Source of the DNA: JABURQ01 sp029243145
GTDB lineage: Bacteria > Planctomycetota > Planctomycetia > Planctomycetales > Planctomycetaceae
Direction: 5' to 3'
NCBI GenBank assembly: GCA_965660145.1
Contig: CBFHYX010000001.1
Span: forward strand, 1-64,000
Length of the DNA stretch: 64,000 nt
The stretch's first letter is position 1; each line of letters begins with the position of its first letter. The position numbers and the translations under genes were made by a program. Positions 9,100 through 18,657 of the stretch are shown one piece after another. The notes beneath the pieces are model-generated. The model was not told the DNA's origin. It did not search any database and saw nothing but the letters and a program-made list of their open reading frames with translations.

Positions 9100-9783
9100 A
9101 TGAAAGTTTGTTTGTTCGATATCGACGGAACGCTACTCCACTCAGGAGGAGCGGGCGGTTCCGCAATGTTGGCCGCGATTCGTGAAGAATTTGGTGCGTC
9201 GGGACCACTTTACGACATCCCTGCTGCCGGACGCACTGATCGAGCCATCGCGATTGATGTTTTCAATGCTTACGATTTGCCGTTCAGCGAACTCTCATTT
9301 CGGCAGTTCCTCGATTGTTATCTCAAATTTTTACCGACTCATCTCAAAGAATGTGAGCCCCAAGGTCGGGTCTATCCCGGAATGCCCGAAACACTGGAGA
9401 TTCTCTCCCAGCGGGACGACATCGTGCTGGGTCTGCTCACTGGAAATTACCGCGAAGCCGCCTACCTCAAGCTCGAGCACTACGGCATGCACCATCACTT
9501 TGATTTTGGTGGATTCGGTGACAAGTACACCAGCCGTAATGATGTTGCCAAAGAAGCACTCGGTCATGTCCATCAACGATTGGGAACGGATTTTGATTCG
9601 TCCGATGTTTGGGTCATCGGTGATACACCAGCCGACGTTGAGTGTGCGCGGGCCATCGGTGCCAATGTTGTTGCCGTGGCGACGGGGATCTATTCCATCG
9701 AGGAACTGAAACCGACGGACCCCGATCATCTGTTTGAAGATTTTTCGGATCTGGATCGTTTTCTCACGCTACTCGATTTCTAG
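9100..9783 (+). CDS. HAD-superfamily phosphatase (phosphoglycolate phosphatase-like)
   Basis: A 227-residue enzyme with the HAD motifs in order: FDIDGTLL (nucleophile Asp) at residues 6-13, LLTGNY (motif II) in the middle, and GDTPADVECARAIG (motif IV) near residue 170. A helical cap lies between motifs I and II. Such enzymes remove phosphate from small metabolites; the substrate cannot be told from sequence. The gene ends 19 bases from the end of the convergent haem protein gene. Confidence 0.88.
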   Translation: MKVCLFDIDGTLLHSGGAGGSAMLAAIREEFGASGPLYDIPAAGRTDRAIAIDVFNAYDLPFSELSFRQFLDCYLKFLPTHLKECEPQGRVYPGMPETLEILSQRDDIVLGLLTGNYREAAYLKLEHYGMHHHFDFGGFGDKYTSRNDVAKEALGHVHQRLGTDFDSSDVWVIGDTPADVECARAIGANVVAVATGIYSIEELKPTDPDHLFEDFSDLDRFLTLLDF

Positions 9784-9802
9784 GATCGAAGTTGGTCAGC
9801 GA

Positions 9803-12800
9803 TCATTTACCGTTGACGAATTGTAGCTGCGCCGAAGTTTCACCCAGCATAATCTTCAGAGGATGAGGACCACGTTCTGATAGATTAACGGCCAATGAAA
9901 TTCGATGGACGCCTGGTGACAAATCGAGCTTGATGGCGGGAGCGACTTCGGTCGGAATCTCATCGACCCACAGCGTCAATCCTTTGGGAGAATCGAACAG
10001 CATTTCTGCGGTTCCTCCCGAAGAAACATTCACTTCGGTTCTGATGAAGACCATCGCATCCTGCGAGCGAATCGGTTTCACGCCCCCACGCCCGGGAGTC
10101 GAACCAAAGTTGTAGTTCAACATATCATTATAAGGTAGCGAACCGTTGACTTGCGAATATTCGGTCTTCCAAATCAGTTCGGGGGTGTTTGTTGCCGTAA
10201 CGCCGAACCCCTTGCGACGAAGTTGGTAGCGAGAGTCATTATTGGGAACCAGTATTTGCCACTTGCGAGCTAAGGGAGTTTTGACGACTGCGTAGTCTCC
10301 CAATTTTCCAAGTTCTGAAAGGAAACGGACGAGATGAACTAATTCTTCTTCGGTTAATTTTTCCGTTAAACCGGCAGGCATGATCGACGAACCGTCAGCC
10401 TGTTCGTCAATTTTGTCGAGAGCGATACGAATTTCTTTATCTTCGGCATCGCGTAGAACCAGTTCTTTGTCGGTCTGACGGAGTTTAATGCCGCTGTATG
10501 TTTTTCCTTCGTCGGTCACAACGATGACTGTGTGATAGTTTTCTTTCACCTTGGCATTCGGATTCAACAACGACTCGATGATGTAATCAACTTGAGCACT
10601 CGCCCCCAAACTGATCATATCGGGACCGACTTTTCCTCCCGCACCGCCGATGGCGTGACATTTGAAACAGGAGATCGATTCTCGCCGGAAGATGCGTTCG
10701 CCGAGAGCCGCATCTCCCTTATTGGCGACGAGCGAAACCATGTGATCCATCTCTTCTTTCGAGAGAACCACGGGACCAGTATTAATATTTCCCGCTTTCG
10801 CGAGCCCTTGTTCTAACTGCGGAAACTTACGTCCAGAAGCCGAGATAACTCGGAGAGCTTGTTTGGCATTCTCGCCGGGAAGAGTCGTCGTACTGACCGC
10901 TTTCAGAAGAATCGCAGGTCCATTCTTTTGCTGTAATAGAACATTCAAAATGTTATCAACCGGGACATCTTCCGCATCAGATTGCCACATTTGAACCGCC
11001 AGTTCGGCGGCTTTACCGGGAGCAGACGGAACAAGCGATATGATGGCCGCCTCACGAACGGAGAAAGCCAAATCAGTTTGATTAGCGATAGGGACAAGTA
11101 CCGGTTTCAAGTCGCCTCCCATACGCTTCAGACCATCAATAGCGGCAATTCGAGCAGACGGCGTATCGCCCGACTGAGCCAGTTTCTCGAGTGCAGGTCG
11201 CATGGAATTAAGCTTCCACGATCCCGCCGCTCGTGCCGCAGATTGTTGTAATGCCGGCTTTGTTGAGGCCAACCAATCGGCAACAATGTCGAGCGAGCCA
11301 CCGGGGATCACCTTGCGACTCTCCGTGGCTGCGATCAGTGAGTTCAGCAGTGAGACTTTGCGATTCGTGGGTGTTTCGTCTGCCTTCACCAAATCAATCA
11401 ATAACGCGAGATCCTGTGGATTCCCCAAAGAAGCGATGGCCGATTGAACGTCTTCCCGCTGCTCGGGAGACAGTTTGTCAGAGTTCAACAGATCAACCAA
11501 TGGTTTCACAGAGACCGATTGACCAAGAGTTTGATAGGCAAAGATCAAATGTTGCGGATTACCGCCGAAATTCAGCCGTCCCGCTTGTAACTCGGGTAAC
11601 CACACATTTCGCAATTCTTTGGCCGTGAGTGACAATCCATAATCGAGGTATTGATCGACCGGCTTGTCGAGCGCATTCAATGCAATTTCAAAAGATTGAG
11701 CCTTCGGAATCTGCCCCAACACTCGAACCGCTTCGAGACGCACGCGGGGATGCTCGTCGGCCACTGCGCCAGCGAGCAATCCGAGTGGATTATCGATTCG
11801 GTCTTTCCAAGCACCGAGAACTCTCACGGCGGCCGCTCGGACTTCAGGTGTTTGCGAATTGAGGCATCGTTCCAGCATCCCACGGTCAACGGTGTTGGCC
11901 GCTTGATACGTCCACAATCCTTCCAGAAGATGCCGTTCGTAATCGGGGTGCGAATCATCAAGTTGAGCGATCCAGGTTTCGAGAGACGAAATAATGCCGG
12001 CTTCAATCTGTCGTTCGCGTAACAGCCGCTTTGCATGTGTGCGAGTGAATTCTTCAGACGACTTCAGATGGTTCAGAAGTTCTCCCGTTGAGGCTTCTGC
12101 CAACTTGGGCAGTTCAACCTGTGGAGCACCTTTTCGTGAGACACGCCAGATACGTCCGTGTGTATGGTCACGCCGAGGATCTCGGAAATCGACTTCACCA
12201 TGCTGGATGATCGGGTTGTACCAGTCGGCAATATAGATCGCTCCATCCGGCCCAACTTTAACATCAATCGGTCGGAAGGCGACGTGATTGGATTTGATCA
12301 CTTCTTCCTGTTCACGAGAAGCGAATCCCGCTCCATCATCGGTGATTTTGAATCGACAAACGCGGTGTCCACGAAAATCGTTGGTGACCATCGTACCTTG
12401 CCAGTCTTCGGGAAGATGGCGACCAGTGACGATTTCCAACCCACAATGCTTGGGACTACCAGGATTCAAACCTCGAACAATGCGATCAGCGCCGACGGCG
12501 GTAAAGTAATACGCTCCTGGAATGATGTAATTGATGCCTTCTCCACCTGCTCCATCGGTGGCAAACGATTGACCATACTGATCGAAGTGATGCCCCCAAC
12601 TGTTGACCAACCCCCGCATGTGAATATCGAGTTCCATCGTCTCGGGACGAAATTGCCAGATGCCGCCTCCATTTAAGCGTTTCACACCATGCGGTGTTTC
12701 TAGATGGCTATGAATGTAAATCGATTGATTAAAATACAACAAGCCATCCGGCCCCCAGCGGAGTGTGTGCAGAATGTGATGAGTGTCTTCGGTTCCGAAA

Positions 12801-13270
12801 CCAGACAGGATCACTCGCGTGCGGTCGGCTTTCCCATCACCATCATTGTCGGTCATGTGTAAAAGTTCGGTGCTGTTGGCGACATAGGCTCCGCCATCAC
12901 CGGGAATAACCCCGGTTGGAATCAGTAAACCATCGGCAAAAATAGTTGTCGAATTGGCGACGCCATCATTGTCGGTATCTTCGAGAATTAAAATTTTGTC
13001 GTTGGCTTCTTGTCCCGGTTCAATTTGTGGATAAACTTCCGAACTGGCGACCCATAAACGGCCTCGTTCATCAAAGTTCATCTGAATTGGTTTTGCCAAC
13101 AACGGATCGGCAGCATACAGATTGACTTCAAACCCCTCGGCCAGAATGAATGTCTCTTGTTCGAGCTTGGGGTCAGGAATCGGAATGTCTTTCAAATCGC
13201 GTTGCGCGAAGACGACAGACGATTGAGACAAGATCAGGCACAGTATGGAAAAATAAACTCGCGATGGCAT
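9803..13270 (-). CDS. PVC-type haem-binding protein with beta-propeller and HEAT-like region
   Basis: Started at 13270, after AAGAAGGA and directly before a signal peptide (MPSRVYFSILCLILSQSSVVFA), the protein has 1155 residues. An N-terminal sugar-dehydrogenase-like propeller (NFDERGRLWVASSEVYPQ, WGPDGLLYFNQS, VGPDGAIYIADWYNP) is followed by a HEAT-like helical region (about 400-800). A c-type haem site CFKCH lies near residue 867, followed by a cytochrome domain (VGPDM as probable Met ligand) and a C-terminal beta-rich domain. These periplasmic proteins are expanded in planctomycetes; an electron-transfer role in sugar or polymer oxidation is plausible but unproven. The GDSL hydrolase upstream on the same strand (13333) may be cotranscribed. 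Confidence 0.87.
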   Translation of the reverse strand: MPSRVYFSILCLILSQSSVVFAQRDLKDIPIPDPKLEQETFILAEGFEVNLYAADPLLAKPIQMNFDERGRLWVASSEVYPQIEPGQEANDKILILEDTDNDGVANSTTIFADGLLIPTGVIPGDGGAYVANSTELLHMTDNDGDGKADRTRVILSGFGTEDTHHILHTLRWGPDGLLYFNQSIYIHSHLETPHGVKRLNGGGIWQFRPETMELDIHMRGLVNSWGHHFDQYGQSFATDGAGGEGINYIIPGAYYFTAVGADRIVRGLNPGSPKHCGLEIVTGRHLPEDWQGTMVTNDFRGHRVCRFKITDDGAGFASREQEEVIKSNHVAFRPIDVKVGPDGAIYIADWYNPIIQHGEVDFRDPRRDHTHGRIWRVSRKGAPQVELPKLAEASTGELLNHLKSSEEFTRTHAKRLLRERQIEAGIISSLETWIAQLDDSHPDYERHLLEGLWTYQAANTVDRGMLERCLNSQTPEVRAAAVRVLGAWKDRIDNPLGLLAGAVADEHPRVRLEAVRVLGQIPKAQSFEIALNALDKPVDQYLDYGLSLTAKELRNVWLPELQAGRLNFGGNPQHLIFAYQTLGQSVSVKPLVDLLNSDKLSPEQREDVQSAIASLGNPQDLALLIDLVKADETPTNRKVSLLNSLIAATESRKVIPGGSLDIVADWLASTKPALQQSAARAAGSWKLNSMRPALEKLAQSGDTPSARIAAIDGLKRMGGDLKPVLVPIANQTDLAFSVREAAIISLVPSAPGKAAELAVQMWQSDAEDVPVDNILNVLLQQKNGPAILLKAVSTTTLPGENAKQALRVISASGRKFPQLEQGLAKAGNINTGPVVLSKEEMDHMVSLVANKGDAALGERIFRRESISCFKCHAIGGAGGKVGPDMISLGASAQVDYIIESLLNPNAKVKENYHTVIVVTDEGKTYSGIKLRQTDKELVLRDAEDKEIRIALDKIDEQADGSSIMPAGLTEKLTEEELVHLVRFLSELGKLGDYAVVKTPLARKWQILVPNNDSRYQLRRKGFGVTATNTPELIWKTEYSQVNGSLPYNDMLNYNFGSTPGRGGVKPIRSQDAMVFIRTEVNVSSGGTAEMLFDSPKGLTLWVDEIPTEVAPAIKLDLSPGVHRISLAVNLSERGPHPLKIMLGETSAQLQFVNGK

Positions 13271-13332
13271 CGAGAGTGTCCTTCTTGAAAACCAATTGGA
13301 ATCGGAAATAGACAGCAAAAATATCGAGAAAA

Positions 13333-14511
13333 TCAGCTCGCTGGTTTGAGAGTCACTTTGTATGTCGAAGGCTGACTCAATTTGCGGATAAACTGTTCTT
13401 GTTCATCCACCAAGGGATCGAATTGTTGAATTTCTTTCGCATTCTGGCCTTGTTCGTGTTTTCGGAACAGAAACAGGTAGGTGATATTTTGTGGCCGCCA
13501 GCGATGAAAATAGAGTTCGTTCTTTTTCACGATGGTAGATCGCAGTTTTTCGAAGCGGACGAAGTCCATGGGATAGAGAGGGATACCATCTGCCCATTGT
13601 CGGTCAGAGAGTGAGAGCACATCTTCTTCTTCGACTTGTAAACTGTAGCGACCTTCTTTGAGACTCTTCACTGATAACATTGCCGAGGGGACAAAAGGTC
13701 CCGGCATCAAAACGCGAGGAAGCTTTAATTCCTGATCATTGCCGACTCCTGGCAGCGAAAGAGTTTTGGTCTTGGTCGGACCCACCAATTGATGGCGGAT
13801 CACCTGTGCAATCGTCTTATATCCGAATGCGTTCAAATGGACTCCCGTGTCGCTCAGGTATTCTCCCGGCGTGGCAATCGGATCTTCGGCCGTTCCCAGA
13901 GGAGCCTTGGTCCCTAACGACCCGGTGAGATCGACGAATCCCGCGGTCCGTTCCTTCGCTAATATTTTAATCGCATCGCGATAGGTGCTGGCTTTTGCGT
14001 TGTAATCACCCGGATCAGGATGTCGTTCACTGAACCGTAAATGGTCGAGAGGCGAAATTAACACGTAGCGAGCTTTGGTCGGTTTCAGATCGTCGAGAAG
14101 CTGATTGTATTGCTTGAGAAATGCAGCCAGCCCCGCTTGGCCCGCATGAGCTTCATTCGCACCGTAGTAGAAGAGAATGACGGTCGGTTTCAAGCCGGTC
14201 ACTTGCTCGATCATCCGTTCGTAGCCTTTTGCGGGAGCATCGAAAATGCCTCGCGACTCTGCCCAAACGGTGTCACCACTCCAACCCAGATTGCGAAACG
14301 TGACATTCTTGCCTTGTCCGGCAAGCGCTGCCGTCAATTCGGCTTCGAGATAGCCGTACCGTTGAGCACGTTCTACGAATGTGCTGCCCAACATCACGAT
14401 TTTATCACCATCTTGAAATTCAAAATCGGCAGCCGAAGCTGAACCGTTGGCTGTCAGGCAGAGACACAATGAGCAGAGCACGGCAGTCAAAGCCGTTCGA
14501 GACACAATCAT
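13333..14511 (-). CDS. Secreted SGNH/GDSL-type hydrolase
   Basis: The 392-residue protein (ATG at 14511 with AAGGA seven bases upstream; the frame extends to a TTG at 14517) has a signal peptide ending near NGSASA. GDKIVMLGSTFVERAQ replaces the usual GDS block. LGWSGDTVWAESRG supplies the Gly block, YYGANEAH the Asn block, and DTGVHLNAFGY the catalytic Asp and His (DxxH). In block I the usual Ser appears as GSTF, so the nucleophile should be checked. Such enzymes hydrolyse esters or deacetylate carbohydrates. It lies directly upstream of the large haem protein gene, with a 62-base gap. Confidence 0.82.
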   Translation of the reverse strand: MIVSRTALTAVLCSLCLCLTANGSASAADFEFQDGDKIVMLGSTFVERAQRYGYLEAELTAALAGQGKNVTFRNLGWSGDTVWAESRGIFDAPAKGYERMIEQVTGLKPTVILFYYGANEAHAGQAGLAAFLKQYNQLLDDLKPTKARYVLISPLDHLRFSERHPDPGDYNAKASTYRDAIKILAKERTAGFVDLTGSLGTKAPLGTAEDPIATPGEYLSDTGVHLNAFGYKTIAQVIRHQLVGPTKTKTLSLPGVGNDQELKLPRVLMPGPFVPSAMLSVKSLKEGRYSLQVEEEDVLSLSDRQWADGIPLYPMDFVRFEKLRSTIVKKNELYFHRWRPQNITYLFLFRKHEQGQNAKEIQQFDPLVDEQEQFIRKLSQPSTYKVTLKPAS

Positions 14512-14618
14512 CGTCAAATCCTTGTGTGTGAAACATCTATAAATCAGTTTCCAGTAGACGCCGAGAGACTATCCCAAGTCAACCAGATCTCTCTCGATTT
14601 GAGCAACGAAAGGGAAGC

Positions 14619-16277
14619 TCAATCGTTGTCGCAATCGATCAGTTCCGGGTTTTGCAAGTAGTGAGCGTCAACGGGATAATTGCGGAAACGAATCGTGTAA
14701 TACTGCTCGAACCAGTCTTTAATGGCCGGTAGTGCGTCTTCATCAAACGTAGGCTCAACATGCAATGTCTTGCCGCGTGTGTCCATACGCAACTCCGTGT
14801 CTTCAACGATCACGTCTCCCTTACTGATCACATAGCGGGGTAGTTCGAACATCAATTGAATATCGTCGTCGGGATTATAGATGGTGACATCGCCATCGGC
14901 TCCCGCTCCCAGGTGGCCTTTGTTCTTGAGACCCAGCATCTTGGCCGGGGCGGCTCGCGTGATGATGGCGATTTCGTTCATCGTGTATTCACGGTCGATA
15001 TCGCTCAGAGTACATCGCTCGCGGACACGCGCTGGCACCCGGTCGAGCACTTCTTCCCGCTTTGCTTTACTCATCAGCAAAGAAATAATCTCCGGGTACG
15101 CCATAAAAGAACCACCATTGGGATGATCGGTACTCATCGCCACCCGCCACGGATCATTCATCAATAGATACCATTCGAGACCGATCGCCCACTGGAGTCC
15201 GTGGACCATAGACTTGTCTTTGTAAGTGATGGGAACGATCCCGCAACCGGCTTCCATTTCGGTGTCACCGCTGAACCATTTGCGTCCGGTCACTTTATGC
15301 AGGAAGTAACCGAGGGGCCCGTCACCTGTCATCGACGTTGTTTCGCCGAACATCACCTGTCCGACATCGACGGTGAGGTTGGGGTGAGAGTTCACGTAGT
15401 CGACGAGCTTGGGGACTTCAGAACAGAATGTCCCCTGATCGTCGGGATGGCCGCCGTAACTGTGAAACTGAATGTGAGTCAGATGCCCTTTCAATCCATC
15501 GAGGGCTTTCATGGTTTCCAATGTGGTTTCCCAGTTCCCGGGAATTCCAAGATTGTTACAATGAATGTGAACCGGATGTGGGAGCCCCAGTTCGTTCGTG
15601 TACCGAGCAATGTTCTGGACAATCTCGCGTGGCGAGACGTTGAAGTAATCAATCTTGTCGTTGAAACCTTTCGCGTTGCCGCCGGTTGATTTCCAGACTT
15701 CCACACCACCCGGATTGACAATTTTGGCTGCGTAGCCTTTAGCGGCCCCCAACAACCACGCCACGTAGGCTTTACCGAGATCATGCTCCTCAGCAGCAAT
15801 CTTCTTCATGAGGAAGTGATTGTTCCCCATCATCACGTAGAAGCCTTTGTCGAGGATCGGCGTATCCTGCAATTCTTCATGAGCATGTCGTGCCGTGAGT
15901 GGAGGCACAGCCGCATCAAACGCTGTGGTGTAGCCGAGTCCCGCGTAAAGATAACCGGTGGCAAAAGTGCTCGGGACAGCGCCTGTCGTTCCCGACCGCG
16001 TGAACGCGGTTCGCATGACGGGGGGTGCGGTCCGTTTATTATCGGGCATCAACTTGCGAGCGGTATTCACTTTCGGGCCAGCAATATGACAGTGCATATC
16101 AACACCGCCCGGCATCACCACCATACTGCGCGCATCAATTTCGCGATCCGGTTTGGTATCAGGATCAGTTGGTGCATCAATAACGCGACCATCCTGAATC
16201 CAGATATCCTGGATGTCGCCATCAATATCATTTTTCGGATCGTAAACTGCGCCGCCGGCAATTTTAACCAGACTCAT
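14619..16277 (-). CDS. fhcA: Formylmethanofuran dehydrogenase subunit A (formyltransferase/hydrolase complex)
   Basis: The 552-residue protein belongs to the amidohydrolase superfamily, with the metal-binding HxH in GVDMHCHIAG near residue 59 and further family signatures (STDHPNGGSFMAYPEI, ITRAAPAKMLGLKNKGHLG). In methylotrophs and planctomycetes, subunit A of the Fhc complex hydrolyses the formyl group carried by methanofuran/H4MPT in C1 oxidation. Subunits B, C and D are not in the window. The start at 16277 follows GAGGACGAT; a longer frame to 16328 is less likely. Other amidohydrolases are conceivable, but the overall pattern fits FmdA/FhcA well. Confidence 0.85.
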   Translation of the reverse strand: MSLVKIAGGAVYDPKNDIDGDIQDIWIQDGRVIDAPTDPDTKPDREIDARSMVVMPGGVDMHCHIAGPKVNTARKLMPDNKRTAPPVMRTAFTRSGTTGAVPSTFATGYLYAGLGYTTAFDAAVPPLTARHAHEELQDTPILDKGFYVMMGNNHFLMKKIAAEEHDLGKAYVAWLLGAAKGYAAKIVNPGGVEVWKSTGGNAKGFNDKIDYFNVSPREIVQNIARYTNELGLPHPVHIHCNNLGIPGNWETTLETMKALDGLKGHLTHIQFHSYGGHPDDQGTFCSEVPKLVDYVNSHPNLTVDVGQVMFGETTSMTGDGPLGYFLHKVTGRKWFSGDTEMEAGCGIVPITYKDKSMVHGLQWAIGLEWYLLMNDPWRVAMSTDHPNGGSFMAYPEIISLLMSKAKREEVLDRVPARVRERCTLSDIDREYTMNEIAIITRAAPAKMLGLKNKGHLGAGADGDVTIYNPDDDIQLMFELPRYVISKGDVIVEDTELRMDTRGKTLHVEPTFDEDALPAIKDWFEQYYTIRFRNYPVDAHYLQNPELIDCDND

Positions 16278-16473
16278 ATCGTCCTCGTAGAAGAACGCGA
16301 TCGAAACCATGTGTTCGTCGCGAAGCATGTGATTTCAGGAAAGATGACCTATCTTGCCCGAAGCGGAAGAGGGTTTCCAGCCTTCAGATTACGATTCCGC
16401 CCGCAAATCGGGTTCTGACTCCTGCAATTTTCGCTGGAGCTGATAAAATCAGATTCCAAAAAGGAGAAACCCG

Positions 16474-17322
16474 ATGAATCAAGCCGTCATGACTTCCGCC
16501 AGTCCCACAGACGTTGCCGAACATTATAACGATCTCGATGAATATTATCGGGCGCTGTGGGGAGAGCATCTTCATCACGGTCTCTGGCTCAACGGCCGGG
16601 AAACGGTGGAAGTGGCGGTTCGCAATATGATTGATCTTGTGGCGGAAAAAGCCCGGGCGCAGGATGCTGAGGTCTGTGATGTCGGTTGCGGTTACGGCGG
16701 GACATCACGGGTTCTCGCCGCAGACTACAACGCTCGAGTGACGGGAGTCACGGTCTCCGAGAAACAATACGAATATGCTCGAACTCAGCAGGTGACTGAC
16801 GGCAATCCAAAGATTCTGCTGAAGAACTGGATGGAGAATGATTTTCCTGAATCGCAATTCGACGCGGTCCTCGGCGTCGAATGTTTCACGCACATGCCCG
16901 ATCAAACGAAATTTTTGTCGGAAGCATTTCGAGTTCTCAAGCCGGGCGGTCGGATGGTGTTGTGTGTCTGGATGACCTCCGAAGAACCGACGAAATCGCA
17001 GCGTCAAAAATTGCTCGATCCGATTATCGCGGAAGGCCGATTGACCCATATGCCAACACCGAGCGAATGTGCCGAGATGGTCGCTTCGGCTGGCTTCGAA
17101 ATGATCGAACAAGAAGACTTGTCTCAACAGGTCGCCAAGACCTGGCAGATTTGTGTCCGTCGGGCGATTCGCAGAATCCTGGTCACACCCGCGTATTGGA
17201 AATTCCTGCTCGATGCATCTCAGAAGAATCGTGTGTTTGTGAGAACGCTCTTCCGTCTCGACAAAGCCTTTAAATCCGGCTGCATGAAATATGGTTTGAT
17301 TGTGGCAGAAAAACCACGGTAA
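16474..17322 (+). CDS. SAM-dependent methyltransferase
   Basis: A 282-residue class I methyltransferase with motif I CDVGCGYGGTSRVLA, motif post-I VTGVTVSEKQYEYAR, and LKPGGRMVLCVW. The pattern AEHYNDLDEYYRALWGEHLHHGLW resembles tocopherol, sarcosine and cyclopropane-fatty-acid-like methyltransferases. A strong Shine-Dalgarno (AAGGAG) sits seven bases before the ATG. The substrate is not evident. It is divergent from fhcA and convergent with the phosphoesterase gene, whose stop codon directly adjoins its own. Confidence 0.85.
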   Translation: MNQAVMTSASPTDVAEHYNDLDEYYRALWGEHLHHGLWLNGRETVEVAVRNMIDLVAEKARAQDAEVCDVGCGYGGTSRVLAADYNARVTGVTVSEKQYEYARTQQVTDGNPKILLKNWMENDFPESQFDAVLGVECFTHMPDQTKFLSEAFRVLKPGGRMVLCVWMTSEEPTKSQRQKLLDPIIAEGRLTHMPTPSECAEMVASAGFEMIEQEDLSQQVAKTWQICVRRAIRRILVTPAYWKFLLDASQKNRVFVRTLFRLDKAFKSGCMKYGLIVAEKPR

Positions 17323-18201
17323 TCAAATATCGTCTTCAATAGCAGGGACGAGTTCGGGATCGGAGAAGCTGAAGCTCGGCATCTGTTCGCTGACCACTTC
17401 CGCCAATTCCTCGGAATCACCGTGCCTTTTTTGTAGACGTTGATAATCGTAATGCTTGTAGAGTGTCAGGCGGCCGGTGGAGTCTTCGATGATCGCGGTA
17501 CACGATTCGACCCAATCACCGGTGTTGCAATAGAGAAAGCCATCGTCCCAAACTTTCATCTCAGGAGTGTGAATGTGTCCGCAGACACACCCGTCGCACC
17601 CTAGTTCCCGCGAATGCTTGGAAAGATACTTCTCGAAGTCGCCGACAAAGTTGACCGCTTTTTTGACCTTACCTTTGACGGCTTTCGACAGCGACCATTT
17701 TTGATCCGTGAAAATTGAACGGATCGCATTGACGTAGGTGTTGAGTTTGAGCAAAAACTCGTAACCGACATCGCCGATTTTACTCACCCAACTCGCATAG
17801 CGTGTGACCAAATCGAATTGATCGCCGTGGAGGACCAGCAGTTTCTTACCATCGGCGGTTTCGTGAATGTATTCGTCACCGACATTGATGTTGCCAAACT
17901 CAACAATCTGGAACTCGTGCATGAAGGTTCGCAGAAAATCGTCGTGATTACCGGCAATGTAAAAAACTTCTGTCCCTTGTGACGCGAAGGACAAAATCTT
18001 GCGGAGAATCAGATTCGATTCGTTGTTCCACTTCCATTTACGCTTCAGCTTCCACCCGTCAATGAAATCTCCGATGATGTAGAGCTTCTCAGGCGGAGAG
18101 TGTTCCTCAACGTCGTTCAGAAATTCCAGAAGTGCTTTTGTCTGCGCGTGTCGGCTGCCCAAATGAACATCCGACAGAAACAGGGTTTTGACATCCTGCA
18201 T
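17323..18201 (-). CDS. LpxH-like metallophosphoesterase (UDP-2,3-diacylglucosamine diphosphatase family)
   Basis: The 292-residue protein contains all metallophosphoesterase motifs: LSDVHLG, IGDFIDGW, AGNHDDF, LHGDQFD and CGHIHTPE. This matches the LpxH/LpxH2 family that cleaves UDP-diacylglucosamine in lipid A synthesis, or related proteins of other function. The start is ambiguous among ATGs at 18213, 18204 and 18201; GAGGA fits 18204 or 18201. Upstream on the same strand lies a glycosyltransferase remnant, which suggests a former two-gene unit for lipid or surface glycan synthesis. Confidence 0.85.
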   Translation of the reverse strand: MQDVKTLFLSDVHLGSRHAQTKALLEFLNDVEEHSPPEKLYIIGDFIDGWKLKRKWKWNNESNLILRKILSFASQGTEVFYIAGNHDDFLRTFMHEFQIVEFGNINVGDEYIHETADGKKLLVLHGDQFDLVTRYASWVSKIGDVGYEFLLKLNTYVNAIRSIFTDQKWSLSKAVKGKVKKAVNFVGDFEKYLSKHSRELGCDGCVCGHIHTPEMKVWDDGFLYCNTGDWVESCTAIIEDSTGRLTLYKHYDYQRLQKRHGDSEELAEVVSEQMPSFSFSDPELVPAIEDDI

Positions 18202-18288
18202 CATGTTCCTCATTTACGTCATATTCAGGTGGGGATCATCATTCAGATGTCTCCCCGGTCTCTACTTAACATCTTCGCGAGATCCGGC

Positions 18289-18594
18289 TTACGATTCAAC
18301 GCTGAATACGGAAGGAAGGTGTTCTTGGATCACGTGAATCAGGTCCGAAATCTCATTTGCAAGATATTCCGAACTGCAATTAAAGCTGGAAATAAAGGTG
18401 TTTACGGCGTCTGAGGAGAGTTGATCAACCTCGTCACTGCTTCCCAGACCGATTTCTTCGACATAATCATCATTCATGCCCTGTTCGTACTGACCCGGCT
18501 CGGGGATGGTCAGAATCGGCTTTTGGAAGTATCGGCATACACTGATGAGTTGGTTACCAGCGGGGGCGATGACGCGGTCGTACGATGCCAGAGT
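18289..18594 (-). pseudogene. Remnant of a glycosyltransferase C-terminus
   Basis: An open frame without a start gives about 101 residues: YDRVIAPAGNQLISVCRYFQ, KPILTIPEPGQYEQ, then VEEIGLG. This is the nucleotide-sugar-binding end of GT1/GT28-type glycosyltransferases (the MJ1255/VC2487-like group), where a Gly-rich loop and the EQ pair bind the sugar nucleotide. An in-frame TGA at about 18595 and loss of everything upstream mean the N-terminal acceptor domain is gone. It directly precedes the LpxH-like gene, so a deletion or replacement by the DUF1559 remnant probably destroyed it. Confidence 0.6.
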
Positions 18595-18657
18595 TCAATT
18601 TGAGTCGTCGCAGGAAAAGGATGAAACTCACGGTGATATAGCCAGACTTTTTTGACT

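Noticed and set aside
15783..16418. 211-codon plus-strand frame
   Set aside because: Antisense to fhcA; composition and motifs support the minus strand only.
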